A DNA stretch of 52,939 bases from an uncultured Bacteroidales bacterium (GCA_900319995.1 ONQO01000006.1:1-52939), one strand, 5' to 3'. Counted from the first letter of the stretch, positions 33,937-45,559 are shown. The notes: generated by a model from the letters alone, not told the origin. Translations and numbers: made by a program.

Positions 33937-33988
33937 AATTAATATAGTTTTTTTTTGATATTTTTCTCAATTTTGGGTAAAAAGCCCG

Positions 33989-34019
33989 CAAAGATACAAC
34001 ATTTTTTTTATATACGCAA
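33989..34019 (-). promoter_or_regulatory. Promoter of the polysaccharide operon
   Basis: Minus-strand TTG (34019-34017), a 20-bp spacer, and -7 TATCTTTG (33996-33989), 53 bases before the first gene. It is the only good promoter I see for the minus-strand run that ends at 15190. Confidence 0.75.
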
Positions 34020-34169
34020 GTACGCGCGTATAATATTTTGAAAAAAGTGCTATTTTGTCAAAAAAAAGAAAATCTTTCTTGTTTTGATTTTCTACATTCA
34101 ACTTTTTTTTGTAATTTTGCATCGAATTTGGCTTACTATGCCCATAATGTTTAAAAAATAAATAATTGT

Positions 34170-37100
34170 ATGAAAAATTTCAAATTGTGGAATACGGTCT
34201 GCGGATGGTTTGTTTTTGCCATCGCGGCAGCCACGTATCTCCTTACGATGGAACCCACGGCATCCTTTTGGGATTGTGGCGAGTTCATCTCCAGCGCAGC
34301 AAAGCTTGACGTTGGCCATCCGCCCGGTGCACCATTCTTTATGCTCATGGGCCATTTCTTCAGCCTATTTGCTTCCGATGTGTCGCATGTGGCTATGTGC
34401 GTGAATGCGTTATCGGCATTGGCAAGTGCGTTCACTATCCTTTTCCTTTTTTGGACCATTACGGCGCTCGCCAAGAAACTGGTGGAGCCTGATTCGCTCT
34501 GGAAAGGAATAGGTTTGTTAGGCGCAGGAGCCGTAGGCGCATTGGCCTATACGTTTTCGGATACCTTCTGGTTCTCGGCTGTAGAGGGTGAAGTGTATGC
34601 ATCCTCGTCGTTCTTCACGGCGGTGGTGTTCTGGCTTATTCTCAAATGGGACGAGCACGCGGATGAGGCCGGGGCAGACCGATGGCTTATTGCAATCGCT
34701 TATCTGATGGGTCTGTCTATTGGTGTCCACTTGCTGAATCTGTTGACGATTCCGGCAATCGGGTTGGTTTATTATTTCCGCCGTTACCGTTTCACATGGA
34801 TGGGGTTCGTTTGGGCATTTCTGGCATCTTGCGCCGTGTTACTGGTTATCCTCTACGGTATTATTCCTGGCTTCCCGACCGTAGCCGGATGGTTTGAGCT
34901 GTTGTTTGTCAACGGTTTACATTGTCCGTACAATACCGGTTTGGCGGTATATATCGTGCTGACCGTATTGGCTCTTGCCTGGGCTGTGATTGAGACCTAT
35001 CTGGATGCGAACAGAGTACGAGTGATCGTGTCGTTTGTTTTGGCGTTTATGCTCTCCGGAGCTGCTTTCCTGTTTGAAAAATGGTGGATGGGTCTTATCC
35101 TTGGAATAGCCCTTGTGTTGTTGCTGACTTTCCGTCGCGACGCTATTCCTACTCGCGTGCTCAATACCACCATTTTGATGATTGCGGTTATTCTGGTGGG
35201 CTATAGTTCGTATGCAGCTATCGTCATCCGCTCGAATGCGCAAACGCCTATGGATCAGAACTCTCCGAGAAACGTGTTCGCTCTCAAGTATTATCTGAAC
35301 CGTGAGCAGTATGGTGACAGACCTCTCTTCTATGGTCAGACTTATAGCGCTCCTTTGAAACTGAACCGAACGCCGAGAGGCTATGAAGGATTGGAGTACA
35401 AAAACGGAGAGGCGCAATATGCACCTCGTCCTCATGTGGACGGCAAACCGGACGAGTATATTGTTACAGGTCACAAGATCGGCTACAAGTACCAGCCTGA
35501 ATTCTGTACGATATTCCCTCGAATGTATTCGTCGCAAGGCAGTCATATCAACGCGTACAAATCGTGGGCAGGTATCCGAGATGCCGATGATGCCAAGACG
35601 GCAAAAGAACGCAGGGAAATCAACAAAGAGAACAAGAAACGTCTCAAAACCATCAAGTCCGGGTATATAGGAAATGGCGGATGGGAGCAGAAAGCGGATT
35701 ATTGTCCCACCTTTGTTGACAATTTGCGATTCTTCTTCAATTACCAAGTACATTTTATGTACTGGCGCTATTTCATGTGGAATTTTGTTGGAAGACAGAA
35801 TGACCTGCTTTCTTATGGAGACATAACCAAAGGTCAGTGGATATCCGGCATCCCGAAGATTGATAATGCCCGATTGGGAGATCAATCTCTCCTGCCAACG
35901 GATTTGAAGGAAAACAAGGCGCATAATGTCTATTATTTCCTGCCATTACTCCTCGGTTTGATCGGTATATTCTGGCAGATAACCCGCCGTGGCAAAGACG
36001 GTTCTTCTGAGGGAGGCAAGAACTTCACACTCACATTCCTGCTCTTCTTCCTGACCGGTTTGGCAATTGTGATATACCTTAATCAAACGCCAGAGCAGCC
36101 TCGTGAGCGTGACTACGCGTACGCAGGTTCGTTCTATGCTTTCTGTATATGGATAGGATTGGGCGCGCTTGCACTCATAGATTGGATAAACAAAGCACTT
36201 AAATCGGAATCAGGCAAGGCGATTGTGGCAATATGTTTGTCTTTGTTGTGCCTGGGCGTACCTGCGCTTATGGCAAGTCAGAACTGGGATGACCATGACC
36301 GTTCCGACCGCTACGTATGTCGTGATTTCGGAGCTAATTATCTCAATTCGTGCGAAGCAGGAGGAATCCTTTTCTCTAACGGAGATAACGATACCTTCCC
36401 TCTGTGGTATAATCAGGAGGTTGAAGGTGTGGGTGATTCGCTCCGCGTATGTAATCTGTCCTATCTTAATACCGAATGGTATATCGACCAGATGAAGCGT
36501 CCGTACTACGGATCCGAAGGACTGCCAATTTCTTGGGAACAGAAAGATTACATGGCGGATGTTAATGCTTATGCTCAGGCAGAAGATTCCAAGAGAGAGA
36601 TGTCCGTCAAAGACGCATTTGCTTATCTGAGATCAAAGAAAGACAAGGTTCTTCCCACCAATCGAATGTATGTGTCCACACCTTCCGGAGACAAGATTTT
36701 CTTCTCCTCCAAACGTGGCTACAACCGTTCGGAGATGATGATTATGGAAATGTTGTCCACGAATAATTGGCAGAGACCGATGTATTTCTGCGCTTCTGTC
36801 GGAAACAGTTATTATCTTGGGCTTGAACCCTGGATGGAACTCACGGGATTGGCGTATCAGATTACTCCGGAGCGAAGCCGTGACGGACAACCACGTGTCA
36901 ATTCGCAGAAGATGTATGAGAACATGATTCATAAGTTCAAATACGGAAATGTCAATAAACCTGGCATTTATCTGGATGAGAATACGTTACGTATGTGCTA
37001 CACGCACAGGCAGATGTTGTCTCAACTGGCAGAGCAATTGTTCAGCGAACACCAAAATGAGAAAGCGATTGAGGTCTTGGATTTCTGTGAAGAACAACTT

Positions 37101-37379
37101 CCTGGATACAACATTCCGCATAATGAGTTCTCTTCTTATTTCATGGTTGCTCTTTATTTTGACCTGAAAGAGGACGAGAAAGCATTGGCAATCGCCGAGC
37201 AACTCGGAAAGACCTGTGCGGAGTATATGCGTTTTGCAGAGGAAATAGGCGAAGAAAGACGACAACTTTTGGACAACTATACCTTCGGTCGAAAAGAGGC
37301 AATCCTCTCTTATTTGGACAGAACATGTCGTAACGCCGGCTACAAAGATTTTGTAAGTAAAATAATAGAAGAATTATGA
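34170..37379 (+). CDS. GT117/DUF2723 membrane glycosyltransferase (protein O-mannosyltransferase-like)
   Basis: 1069 residues. The N-terminal third is a multi-pass membrane region with the DUF2723 signature PTASFWDCGEFISSAAKLDV, whose acidic residues are the likely catalytic site, and GHPPGAPFFMLMGHFFSLFA. A second group of membrane helices lies at about 590-700 with QTPEQPRERDYAYAGSFYAF, and the last 300 residues are soluble with TPR-like helices. The family is related to eukaryotic TMEM260 and is nearly universal in Bacteroidota, where it probably glycosylates exported proteins. A -7 box TAATTTTG lies at 34112-34119, with a weak -33. Its stop overlaps the CobW gene by four bases. Confidence 0.9.
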   Translation: MKNFKLWNTVCGWFVFAIAAATYLLTMEPTASFWDCGEFISSAAKLDVGHPPGAPFFMLMGHFFSLFASDVSHVAMCVNALSALASAFTILFLFWTITALAKKLVEPDSLWKGIGLLGAGAVGALAYTFSDTFWFSAVEGEVYASSSFFTAVVFWLILKWDEHADEAGADRWLIAIAYLMGLSIGVHLLNLLTIPAIGLVYYFRRYRFTWMGFVWAFLASCAVLLVILYGIIPGFPTVAGWFELLFVNGLHCPYNTGLAVYIVLTVLALAWAVIETYLDANRVRVIVSFVLAFMLSGAAFLFEKWWMGLILGIALVLLLTFRRDAIPTRVLNTTILMIAVILVGYSSYAAIVIRSNAQTPMDQNSPRNVFALKYYLNREQYGDRPLFYGQTYSAPLKLNRTPRGYEGLEYKNGEAQYAPRPHVDGKPDEYIVTGHKIGYKYQPEFCTIFPRMYSSQGSHINAYKSWAGIRDADDAKTAKERREINKENKKRLKTIKSGYIGNGGWEQKADYCPTFVDNLRFFFNYQVHFMYWRYFMWNFVGRQNDLLSYGDITKGQWISGIPKIDNARLGDQSLLPTDLKENKAHNVYYFLPLLLGLIGIFWQITRRGKDGSSEGGKNFTLTFLLFFLTGLAIVIYLNQTPEQPRERDYAYAGSFYAFCIWIGLGALALIDWINKALKSESGKAIVAICLSLLCLGVPALMASQNWDDHDRSDRYVCRDFGANYLNSCEAGGILFSNGDNDTFPLWYNQEVEGVGDSLRVCNLSYLNTEWYIDQMKRPYYGSEGLPISWEQKDYMADVNAYAQAEDSKREMSVKDAFAYLRSKKDKVLPTNRMYVSTPSGDKIFFSSKRGYNRSEMMIMEMLSTNNWQRPMYFCASVGNSYYLGLEPWMELTGLAYQITPERSRDGQPRVNSQKMYENMIHKFKYGNVNKPGIYLDENTLRMCYTHRQMLSQLAEQLFSEHQNEKAIEVLDFCEEQLPGYNIPHNEFSSYFMVALYFDLKEDEKALAIAEQLGKTCAEYMRFAEEIGEERRQLLDNYTFGRKEAILSYLDRTCRNAGYKDFVSKIIEEL

Positions 37380-38602
37380 TTCAGAAAATACCAGTCTTGC
37401 TGCTCACGGGATATCTTGGGAGCGGCAAGACAACGCTTCTCAATCGTATCCTGACGAATAACAAGGGGATACGCTTTGCTGTGATTGTCAATGACATAGG
37501 AGAGGTTAATATTGACGCATCCTTGATTCAGAAGGGTGGAGTAGTGTCTCAGAATGATGATTCGCTTGTGGCGCTCCAGAACGGTTGTATCTGTTGCTCC
37601 CTTAAAATGGATCTCATTCAGCAGTTGCACGACTTGGTAGCACAGAAAATAGCACCGGATAGCCAACAGCCAATGTTTGACTACATCGTCATAGAAGCAT
37701 CCGGTATCTGCGAGCCTGCTCCGATTGCGCAAACGCTATGTTCGTACGCGCAGATGGTTCCTCAGTTCGCCACCGACGGACTTCCCGTACTTGATTGCAT
37801 CTGCTCCGTTGTGGACGCTTTGCGCATCCGTGATGAGTTTATGGAGGACCTAATGACCAACAGCCAACAGCCAATTGCCAAAGAGGAAGATCTGGCGGCC
37901 TTGGTGATCGAGCAAATAGAGTTCAGTAATATTATCTTGCTGAACAAGGCATCCGAAGTAAGCCCCGACGAATTGGCACGCATCAAAGCAATAGTACAAG
38001 CGATACAACCTGTTGCTCAAATCATAGAGACCGATTATTGCGACGTGGATTTTGATAAGATTCTCAATACGCATCTCTTTGATTTTGACCGTACTGCCAC
38101 TTCTGCCAAATGGATACAAGAGGTTGAGGACGCTCACCATCATCACGACGATGATGATGACGACGACGATGACGATGCGGATGAACACCATCACCATCAT
38201 CACGACCATGACGATCATGATCACGACCACCTCGCTGAGTTCGGTATAGAGACCTATGTATATTACGCGCGTAGGCCATTCGACCTGGGTTTCTTTGATG
38301 AGTTTGTTGCGGCTCATTGGCCTAAGAATGTCATCCGCTGCAAAGGAATGTGCTATTTTGCGGAAGAATATGACATGTGTTATCTTTTTGAGCAAGCGGG
38401 AAAACAGTTCAATATCCGCAAGGCGGGAGAATGGTTCGCTACTATGCCCAAGGAGGAACTCATGCAACTCATGGCTGACGATCCTCAACTCCGTAAGGAT
38501 TGGGATGAACAATACGGCGACCGGATGCAGAAACTCGTTTTTATCGGTCAGCATCTGGACATCCCTGCCATCAAAGCTGCTTTGGATAACTGTTTGCAGT
38601 AA
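37376..38602 (+). CDS. CobW/ZNG1-type GTP-dependent metal chaperone
   Basis: 408 residues. The Walker A is TGYLGSGKTTLLNRIL (11-26), the metal-binding CxCC motif is GCICCSLKMDL (70-80), and VIEASGICEPAP and NKASE follow in the family order. A linker (about 255-285) is almost entirely His and Asp, and could buffer zinc or another divalent metal. The C-terminal CobW_C domain is present (RPFDLGFFDEFVAAHWPKNV, IRCKGMCYFAEEYD). These GTPases insert zinc into client enzymes. Two short CAACAGC-type repeats encode SQQP at about residues 97 and 163. It is translationally coupled to the GT117 gene. Confidence 0.92.
   Translation: MIQKIPVLLLTGYLGSGKTTLLNRILTNNKGIRFAVIVNDIGEVNIDASLIQKGGVVSQNDDSLVALQNGCICCSLKMDLIQQLHDLVAQKIAPDSQQPMFDYIVIEASGICEPAPIAQTLCSYAQMVPQFATDGLPVLDCICSVVDALRIRDEFMEDLMTNSQQPIAKEEDLAALVIEQIEFSNIILLNKASEVSPDELARIKAIVQAIQPVAQIIETDYCDVDFDKILNTHLFDFDRTATSAKWIQEVEDAHHHHDDDDDDDDDDADEHHHHHHDHDDHDHDHLAEFGIETYVYYARRPFDLGFFDEFVAAHWPKNVIRCKGMCYFAEEYDMCYLFEQAGKQFNIRKAGEWFATMPKEELMQLMADDPQLRKDWDEQYGDRMQKLVFIGQHLDIPAIKAALDNCLQ
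37857..37884 (+). repeat. 7-bp tandem array inside the CobW gene
   Basis: CCAACAG twice, then CCAATTG and a degenerate CCAAAGA. A two-unit copy of the same type lies at 37662-37675. Both encode a Ser-Gln-Gln-Pro peptide. Confidence 0.7.
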
Positions 38603-38638
38603 CTATGCTTTGTCCGTCTATCCTTTATGACAAAATTG

Positions 38639-38680
38639 CTTGGCGATGTTGGCGATATGGTCCACATCGCCAAGTTTTAT
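38639..38680 (+). terminator. Terminator after the CobW gene
   Basis: Stem CTTGGCGATG (38639-38648) with CATCGCCAAG (38665-38674), followed by TTTTATATT. Confidence 0.75.
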
Positions 38681-38816
38681 ATTCTGAAGTTACCTGATAT
38701 AATTTGCTTTAGACTTTTAAAGATTCCTAACCCTATTCCGAATACACGTATATGGTAAATGAATTTATATCAAATGAACTTTTTTCTATTCTGCCATTTT
38801 GTCAGTCATACCAGGT

Positions 38817-38846
38817 TTGGCATAAAAGTTGACACGCTTAAAGCGT
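38817..38846 (+). promoter_or_regulatory. Possible control region of groES-groEL
   Basis: TTGGCATAAAAGTTGACA (from 38817) resembles a sigma-54 promoter (GG, ten bases, then GA in place of GC). A perfect 13-bp palindrome ACGCTTAAAGCGT overlaps its end (38834-38846). No CIRCE element and no TAnnTTTG box with correct spacing were found in the 315-base gap. The rest of the gap is AT-rich without other recognisable signals. Confidence 0.35.
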
Positions 38847-38917
38847 CAGATTGTCAAATGACAAATAAATATTGTAAAGCTGTTAATTTTTAAAAATATT
38901 TTAAAAATATATACATT

Positions 38918-39193
38918 ATGAGCAAAATTCAACCCTTAGCTGACCGCGTGCTGATCAAGCCCGCAGCAGCAGAAGAAAAAACTGTCGGAGGTATCATCAT
39001 ACCTGACAGCGCCAAAGAAAAACCACTACGCGGTGAAGTCCTCGCCGTGGGTAACGGAACAAAAGATGAGGTTATGGTTTTGAAAGCCGGAGACCAAGTG
39101 CTTTACGGTAAATATGCCGGAACAGAACTGGAACTCGACGGAGAGAAATTTCTTATTATGCGTCAAAGTGACGTCCTCGCAATTGTAAAATAA
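38918..39193 (+). CDS. groES: Co-chaperonin GroES
   Basis: 91 residues. It begins [20 protein letters not shown], has the mobile loop [20 protein letters not shown], and [16 protein letters not shown] and [20 protein letters not shown] follow. It caps the GroEL ring and helps fold proteins in the cytoplasm. The groEL gene starts 33 bases later. The spacer is itself a degenerate 7-bp repeat (AATGGTA, AATGATT, AAATAGT). Confidence 0.97.
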   Translation: MSKIQPLADRVLIKPAAAEEKTVGGIIIPDSAKEKPLRGEVLAVGNGTKDEVMVLKAGDQVLYGKYAGTELELDGEKFLIMRQSDVLAIVK

Positions 39194-39211
39194 CCAATGG
39201 TAAATGATTAA

Positions 39212-40855
<1,644 letters not shown>

Positions 40856-40880
40856 GTTAATAGATAAACTGTTGTTCATA

Positions 40881-40910
40881 AAAAAAACGTCCTTTGGGGC
40901 GTTTTTTTTT
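40881..40910 (+). terminator. Terminator after groEL
   Basis: A-run, stem ACGTCC/GGGCGT with a TTTG loop, and a T-run of nine. The T-run also forms part of the -33 element of the mutS promoter. Confidence 0.88.
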
Positions 40911-40939
40911 GCGTATATCAATTTTTTTTTGTAATTTTG
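40908..40939 (+). promoter_or_regulatory. Promoter of mutS
   Basis: -33 TTTG (40908-40911), 20-bp spacer, -7 TAATTTTG (40932-40939). The start codon is only 23 bases after the -7 box, so the leader is very short. Confidence 0.8.
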
Positions 40940-40961
40940 CAGCGCAAAATTGTATGCAGGA

Positions 40962-43622
40962 ATGGCAAACGACAAAATGACAAACGACATGACGCCGATG
41001 ATGAAGCAGTTTCGCGACATCAAAGCACAGTATCCGGACGCGATGCTGCTCTTTCGCTGCGGCGATTTCTATGAGACCTATGCGGAAGATGCCGTACGTG
41101 CATCGAAGATACTCAACATCACCTTGACGCATAGGTCCAACGGCGGCAGTTCATCAGCGCAAGCGCTGGAGATGGCGGGATTTCCCTTTCATGCCCTTGA
41201 TACCTATCTGCCCAAACTTGTGCGGGCTGGTTTGAGAGTGGCTATATGCGACCAACTCGAGGACCCCAAACTGACCAAGAAACTGGTCAAACGGGGAGTT
41301 ACCGAACTCGTCACTCCCGGCGTCAGTTATTCGGACACGACACTTACCCGGAAAGAAAACAACTGGGTGGCTTGTCTTCATTGGGGGGATTCCCGTACGC
41401 AACAATCCTCCTTGCGTGGGCAAATCGGTGTGGCGTTTCTTGATATCTCCACCGGTGAGTTCGTCGCCGGTCAAGGCAACAGCGATTATATAGACAAACT
41501 GCTGACTAACTTTGCGCCGAAAGAAGTGCTCTACGTCCGCGGTCGTAAAGCTGATATGGAGAACCTGTTCGGTACTAAGTACTTTACCTTTGAACTGGAG
41601 GACTGGATGCTGGTGGAGAGCACAGCTCGTGAGCGCTTGCAAAAACTATGGGGAGTCAGTTCGCTGAAAGGATTCGGGCTTGAAAAAATGCCCGCAGGCG
41701 TGACTGCCGCCGGTGGAATACTGATGTATCTGGATATGACACAACACCTGCAGACAGGTCATATCCAACACTTGAGCCGCATAGAGGAAGACAAATATGT
41801 ATGGCTGGACAGATTCACTATCAGAAACCTTGAACTGGCGCACGGCCAAACAGATGACAGTGTCACGCTCTATGACATCATTGACAGAACCATTACTCCT
41901 ATGGGAGGACGGTTACTGCACAGATGGATGGCATTCCCGCTTAAAGATGTGCGCCCTATCCGTAACCGTCAAACCGTAGTGGAGCATCTGTTCAAAACCC
42001 CCGACGCGCGAGAGACATTGCGCGAAGCCTTGGAGCAAGTGGGCGACCTCGAACGCATAGTCAGCAAAGTATCCACGGGACGCATAGGACCGCGGGAAAT
42101 GGTACAACTCGGGCGCGCTCTTAGGGCTGTGGCACCGGTTAAACGCATCTGCGAAGAAGCACAGGGCAATGCGTATCTCTCCCTTCTGGGCGAACAACTG
42201 GATCCATGTCCGGAAATGCGCACCCGCATAGAAAGAGAGATTGTGCCGGATCCTCCTTTGGCCCAAGGAAGACCCAATATCATTGCGCGAGGGGTGGATA
42301 CAGAACTGGATGAGCTGCGCGCTATTCAAACGGACGGCAAAGACTACCTCTTGCAAATTCAACAGCGAGAGATAGACCGCACAGGTATTCAAAGCCTCAA
42401 AATAGGCTATAACAACGTCTTCGGTTATTATCTGGAAGTGCGTAATACTTACAAAGATCAGGTTCCGCCTGACTGGATCCGTAAGCAAACTCTCGTCAAC
42501 GCAGAGCGATACATTACCGACGAACTGAAAACCTATGAGGAAAAAATCACCACCGCAGAAGAGAAAATACAAATCATCGAAAACCGGCTGTATCAGGAGT
42601 TAATGCTGGCGTTGAGTGAATGGGTTCCTCAGATGCAACTGGATGCCAACGTGCTGGCACAACTGGATTGTCTTCTCTCTTTCGCCACCGTGGCAGCAGA
42701 GCATCATTATATCTGTCCGGATGTCAACGACAGTCTCGTTATTGATATTCGCCAGGGACGCCATCCGGTCATAGAGCAGCAACTTCCGCCGGGAGAGCAG
42801 TATATAGCCAACGACGTGATGCTGGATAACAACAGTCAGCAAATCATCATCATTACCGGTCCTAATATGGCCGGTAAATCCGCGCTACTCCGCCAAACGG
42901 CGCTCATCGTATTAATGGCTCAAATGGGGTCTTTTGTGCCCGCCGAAAGTGCTTCCATCGGCATTGTGGACAAGATATTCACCCGTGTAGGCGCTTCTGA
43001 CAACATTTCCCTCGGTGAATCCACCTTCATGGTAGAGATGAATGAAGCGGCGTCAATCCTGAACAATCTCAGCGAGCGAAGCCTTGTTCTCTTTGACGAA
43101 CTCGGACGGGGCACAAGCACTTATGACGGCATCTCTATTGCATGGGCTATCGTGGAGTATATCCATGAGAACAAGGGACATGCCAAAACCCTTTTCGCGA
43201 CTCATTATCACGAGCTCAACGAGATGGAGAAGACCTTTGACCGCATACGCAACTACAACGTCTCCGTGCGCGAAGTGAACGGCAAAATCATCTTCCTTCG
43301 CAAACTGGTACGAGGAGGAAGTGAACATAGTTTCGGTATTCATGTTGCCAAGTTGGCGGGCATGCCTGCTTCCATAGTGGAGCGTGCCAACCATATCCTT
43401 GCAGACTTGGAGCGCGCTGCCAAAAACGGAGACATCGCCAAGCCAACGCAGCAAATAGGTGAAAGCAGGGAAGGACTGCAACTCAGTTTCTTCCAATTGG
43501 ACGACCCCGTACTGGAGCAAATCAGAGACGAGGTTAAAAGTCTGGATATCAACAACCTCACACCTCTTGAGGCGCTTAATAAACTATCGGAGATAAAGAA
43601 ACTGCTAGGCGCTAAAAACTGA
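40962..43622 (+). CDS. mutS: DNA mismatch repair protein MutS
   Basis: 886 residues from the ATG at 40962; an in-frame TTG at 40950 is less likely. The mismatch-binding domain begins [20 protein letters not shown] and has the [12 protein letters not shown] Phe-x-Glu motif. The ATPase has Walker [30 protein letters not shown] (Walker B) and FATHYHEL. The C-terminus ends [18 protein letters not shown]. The first 12 residues ([11 protein letters not shown]) come from a 7/8-bp repeat with CAAACGA units, and the same words appear in the gltX array. mltG follows after 18 bases. Confidence 0.97.
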   Translation: MANDKMTNDMTPMMKQFRDIKAQYPDAMLLFRCGDFYETYAEDAVRASKILNITLTHRSNGGSSSAQALEMAGFPFHALDTYLPKLVRAGLRVAICDQLEDPKLTKKLVKRGVTELVTPGVSYSDTTLTRKENNWVACLHWGDSRTQQSSLRGQIGVAFLDISTGEFVAGQGNSDYIDKLLTNFAPKEVLYVRGRKADMENLFGTKYFTFELEDWMLVESTARERLQKLWGVSSLKGFGLEKMPAGVTAAGGILMYLDMTQHLQTGHIQHLSRIEEDKYVWLDRFTIRNLELAHGQTDDSVTLYDIIDRTITPMGGRLLHRWMAFPLKDVRPIRNRQTVVEHLFKTPDARETLREALEQVGDLERIVSKVSTGRIGPREMVQLGRALRAVAPVKRICEEAQGNAYLSLLGEQLDPCPEMRTRIEREIVPDPPLAQGRPNIIARGVDTELDELRAIQTDGKDYLLQIQQREIDRTGIQSLKIGYNNVFGYYLEVRNTYKDQVPPDWIRKQTLVNAERYITDELKTYEEKITTAEEKIQIIENRLYQELMLALSEWVPQMQLDANVLAQLDCLLSFATVAAEHHYICPDVNDSLVIDIRQGRHPVIEQQLPPGEQYIANDVMLDNNSQQIIIITGPNMAGKSALLRQTALIVLMAQMGSFVPAESASIGIVDKIFTRVGASDNISLGESTFMVEMNEAASILNNLSERSLVLFDELGRGTSTYDGISIAWAIVEYIHENKGHAKTLFATHYHELNEMEKTFDRIRNYNVSVREVNGKIIFLRKLVRGGSEHSFGIHVAKLAGMPASIVERANHILADLERAAKNGDIAKPTQQIGESREGLQLSFFQLDDPVLEQIRDEVKSLDINNLTPLEALNKLSEIKKLLGAKN

Positions 43623-43640
43623 TTAACGGATACGTAGATT

Positions 43641-44702
43641 ATGAGATTCAAAAAAAGATATTTTTGGCGAGGACTACTCATTATGATCAGCCTTGCTATC
43701 GTTGGCACCACCGCCTATGTGGCACACAGCTACATCTGGAGTCTTCAAGTGCAAAACTTCGCCTCCAAAGTGAACCACCGCAATAGTTATGCTATCTATG
43801 ATGGTACAACGATTGAGCAGGTGTTGGATATGATAGAGAAAGACTATGATATAGGCAGTCATATGTACTTCAGATTGCATGCCCGGCTGATGAACTTCCA
43901 TTATCCCGAACCCGGCTATTATACCTTCGACTCTATCATCAGCGACCGCGAAATAATACGGCGACTGAAGATAGGCGAGCAGACCCCTGTCAAAATAACT
44001 TGGAACAATGCTATCCGTACCCGCGAACAATTGGCAGCCAAAGTGACAGGAAACCTGAGAATAGATAGCGCAACGCTTCTGTCGTACCTCGAAAACGACA
44101 CTTTCCTTATACAATATGGCATGAACAAGGAAAACAGCCGCTGTCTCTTTATTCCGAATACCTACGAGGTTTTTTGGACTATCACACCGGAACAACTCTT
44201 CGCGCGTATGTATAACGAATATAATACGTTCTGGAACGCCGAACGCCGCGCAAAAGCGGAGAAATTAGGTCTTACACCGATACAGGTGGCAATTATCGCA
44301 TCTATCATAGAAGGAGAAAGTCGCAACAAAAACGAACTACCCCTCATCGCCAGTTTGTATCTCAACCGCGTGCGCAAAGGGATGCTCCTTCAAGCTTGTC
44401 CGACCGTCAAATACGCTGTCGGAGATTTCAAACTGAGAAGAATCCTTTACAGCCACCTGCAAACAGACTCTCCGTACAACACGTACAAAACACCGGGACT
44501 TCCTCCCGGTCCAATCAGTTGTCCAAATCCGCAATCCATTGATTATGTGCTGAATGCGCCGGAGACAGATTATCTCTTTATGTGTGCTAATCCGGCATTG
44601 GATGGTACGCACATCTTCTCCTCTTCTTACCGAAACCACGCTAACGCAGCAGCACAATATCATCATATGATGGACACACTGAACACCTCACAAAACAACT
44701 AA
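43641..44702 (+). CDS. mltG: Endolytic transglycosylase MltG (YceG family)
   Basis: 353 residues. An N-terminal transmembrane helix (about 10-30) is followed by a periplasmic LysM-like subdomain (TTIEQVLDMIEKDYDIGSHM) and the YceG catalytic domain: IIASIIEGESRNKNELPLIA with the probable catalytic Glu, LYLNRVRKGMLLQACPTVKY, and SPYNTYKTPGLPPGPISCPN. MltG cuts nascent glycan strands next to the inner membrane and limits their length. It follows mutS closely and precedes a universal-stress protein gene by 12 bases. Confidence 0.95.
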   Translation: MRFKKRYFWRGLLIMISLAIVGTTAYVAHSYIWSLQVQNFASKVNHRNSYAIYDGTTIEQVLDMIEKDYDIGSHMYFRLHARLMNFHYPEPGYYTFDSIISDREIIRRLKIGEQTPVKITWNNAIRTREQLAAKVTGNLRIDSATLLSYLENDTFLIQYGMNKENSRCLFIPNTYEVFWTITPEQLFARMYNEYNTFWNAERRAKAEKLGLTPIQVAIIASIIEGESRNKNELPLIASLYLNRVRKGMLLQACPTVKYAVGDFKLRRILYSHLQTDSPYNTYKTPGLPPGPISCPNPQSIDYVLNAPETDYLFMCANPALDGTHIFSSSYRNHANAAAQYHHMMDTLNTSQNN

Positions 44703-44714
44703 AGTACAATACTT

Positions 44715-45323
44715 ATGATATGGGATGACAATGAAGATATAGTGCGGATCGAATGTACTAATAGTGCACGCGTTATCCAACAGCATCTGAATGAACTACG
44801 GGAAGAACGACGCCCTTATGTATTCATTACCAACACAATGAATATCAAACCTTTGCGCCGCATCCTTGTTCCTGTTTCTATGCTGGAGGAGGAGACCTAT
44901 AAAGCCGAAATATGTACCTATCTCGCCCGTAAAACAGGAGCACATATTATTCTCCTGCAAGCCAATGACTACGGCTCGCACGCGCGTCAGAATGTCAACC
45001 GCATCGTCACACATATCAATGCCGTCAACGAAAAACTTCAGCACCTGTCTTCCAACAGTAATAACGCTCCAACTACCGACGTTGCCGGCACTCCTATTTC
45101 TTATGAAATAGTCCCTGCCCGCAAAAACTCTTTCAAACTGATGCAAGAAGCCGCTGAGCGCCAGCGTGATTTTCAGCATGACCTGCTGGTTATTACTGCA
45201 AGCCGTGACTATGGACTGGACGACCTGCTCTTTGGCCCTCCTGAGCGCAAGGCTATCCAGCACGCTTTAGTACCCGTTATGCTGGTTAATCCCCGCGAAG
45301 ATTTGTTTTCATTGTGTGATTGA
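44715..45323 (+). CDS. Universal stress protein-like protein
   Basis: 202 residues with a UspA-like fold starting near residue 46: LRRILVPVSMLEEETYKAEI, YLARKTGAHIILLQANDYGS, and a C-terminal DLLVITASRDYGLDDLLFGP and VPVMLVNPRED. The standard UspA ATP motif G-x2-G-x9-G(S/T) is not clear, so nucleotide binding is uncertain. An N-terminal extension of about 45 residues is not part of the usual fold. Probably co-transcribed with mltG. Confidence 0.7.
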   Translation: MIWDDNEDIVRIECTNSARVIQQHLNELREERRPYVFITNTMNIKPLRRILVPVSMLEEETYKAEICTYLARKTGAHIILLQANDYGSHARQNVNRIVTHINAVNEKLQHLSSNSNNAPTTDVAGTPISYEIVPARKNSFKLMQEAAERQRDFQHDLLVITASRDYGLDDLLFGPPERKAIQHALVPVMLVNPREDLFSLCD

Positions 45324-45397
45324 CATTTTGAAATCAAAACCGAATAATACCTGTCAAAACGAAAGTAATTTGTCAATTCTTGCAAAAATGTGCCATT

Positions 45398-45422
45398 TTG
45401 CTAACTCTATTTAGCAATTTTT
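45398..45422 (+). terminator. Probable terminator after the universal-stress protein gene
   Basis: TTGCTAA (45398-45404) pairs with TTAGCAA (45411-45417), followed by TTTTTAG. Confidence 0.55.
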
Positions 45423-45450
45423 AGTTTTTTGACACTTTTTTGCAAAAATA

Positions 45451-45482
45451 TTTGGTCATATCGTCAAAAAGCAGTACTTTTG
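45451..45482 (+). promoter_or_regulatory. Strong promoter with no protein gene behind it
   Basis: -33 TTTG (45451-45454), 20-bp spacer, -7 TACTTTTG (45475-45482), within the TTTGGTCATRTC block shared with rplM and tRNA-Lys. A terminator follows about 50 bases later. Confidence 0.8.
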
Positions 45483-45488
45483 CACCGT

Positions 45489-45559
45489 GTTTTTCATGGT
45501 ATTAGATTTAAGGTTAAATGAAAAGGTTGGGTTGTCGTGAGACAACCTTCTTTTTTTTC
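45489..45559 (+). ncRNA. Candidate short RNA between promoter and terminator
   Basis: A transcript from the promoter above would end at the hairpin GGTTGTC-GTGA-GACAACC (45530-45547) with a T-run of eight, giving about 70 bases. An alternative stem, AAGGTTG (45523-45529) with CAACCTT, competes with it. The unit may be an sRNA or an abortive leader for the tRNA promoter. A 14-codon frame (ATG at 45496) ends inside the hairpin. Confidence 0.45.

Noticed and set aside
38834-38846. CIRCE operator before groES
   Set aside because: The palindrome does not match the TTAGCACTC-N9-GAGTGCTAA consensus.
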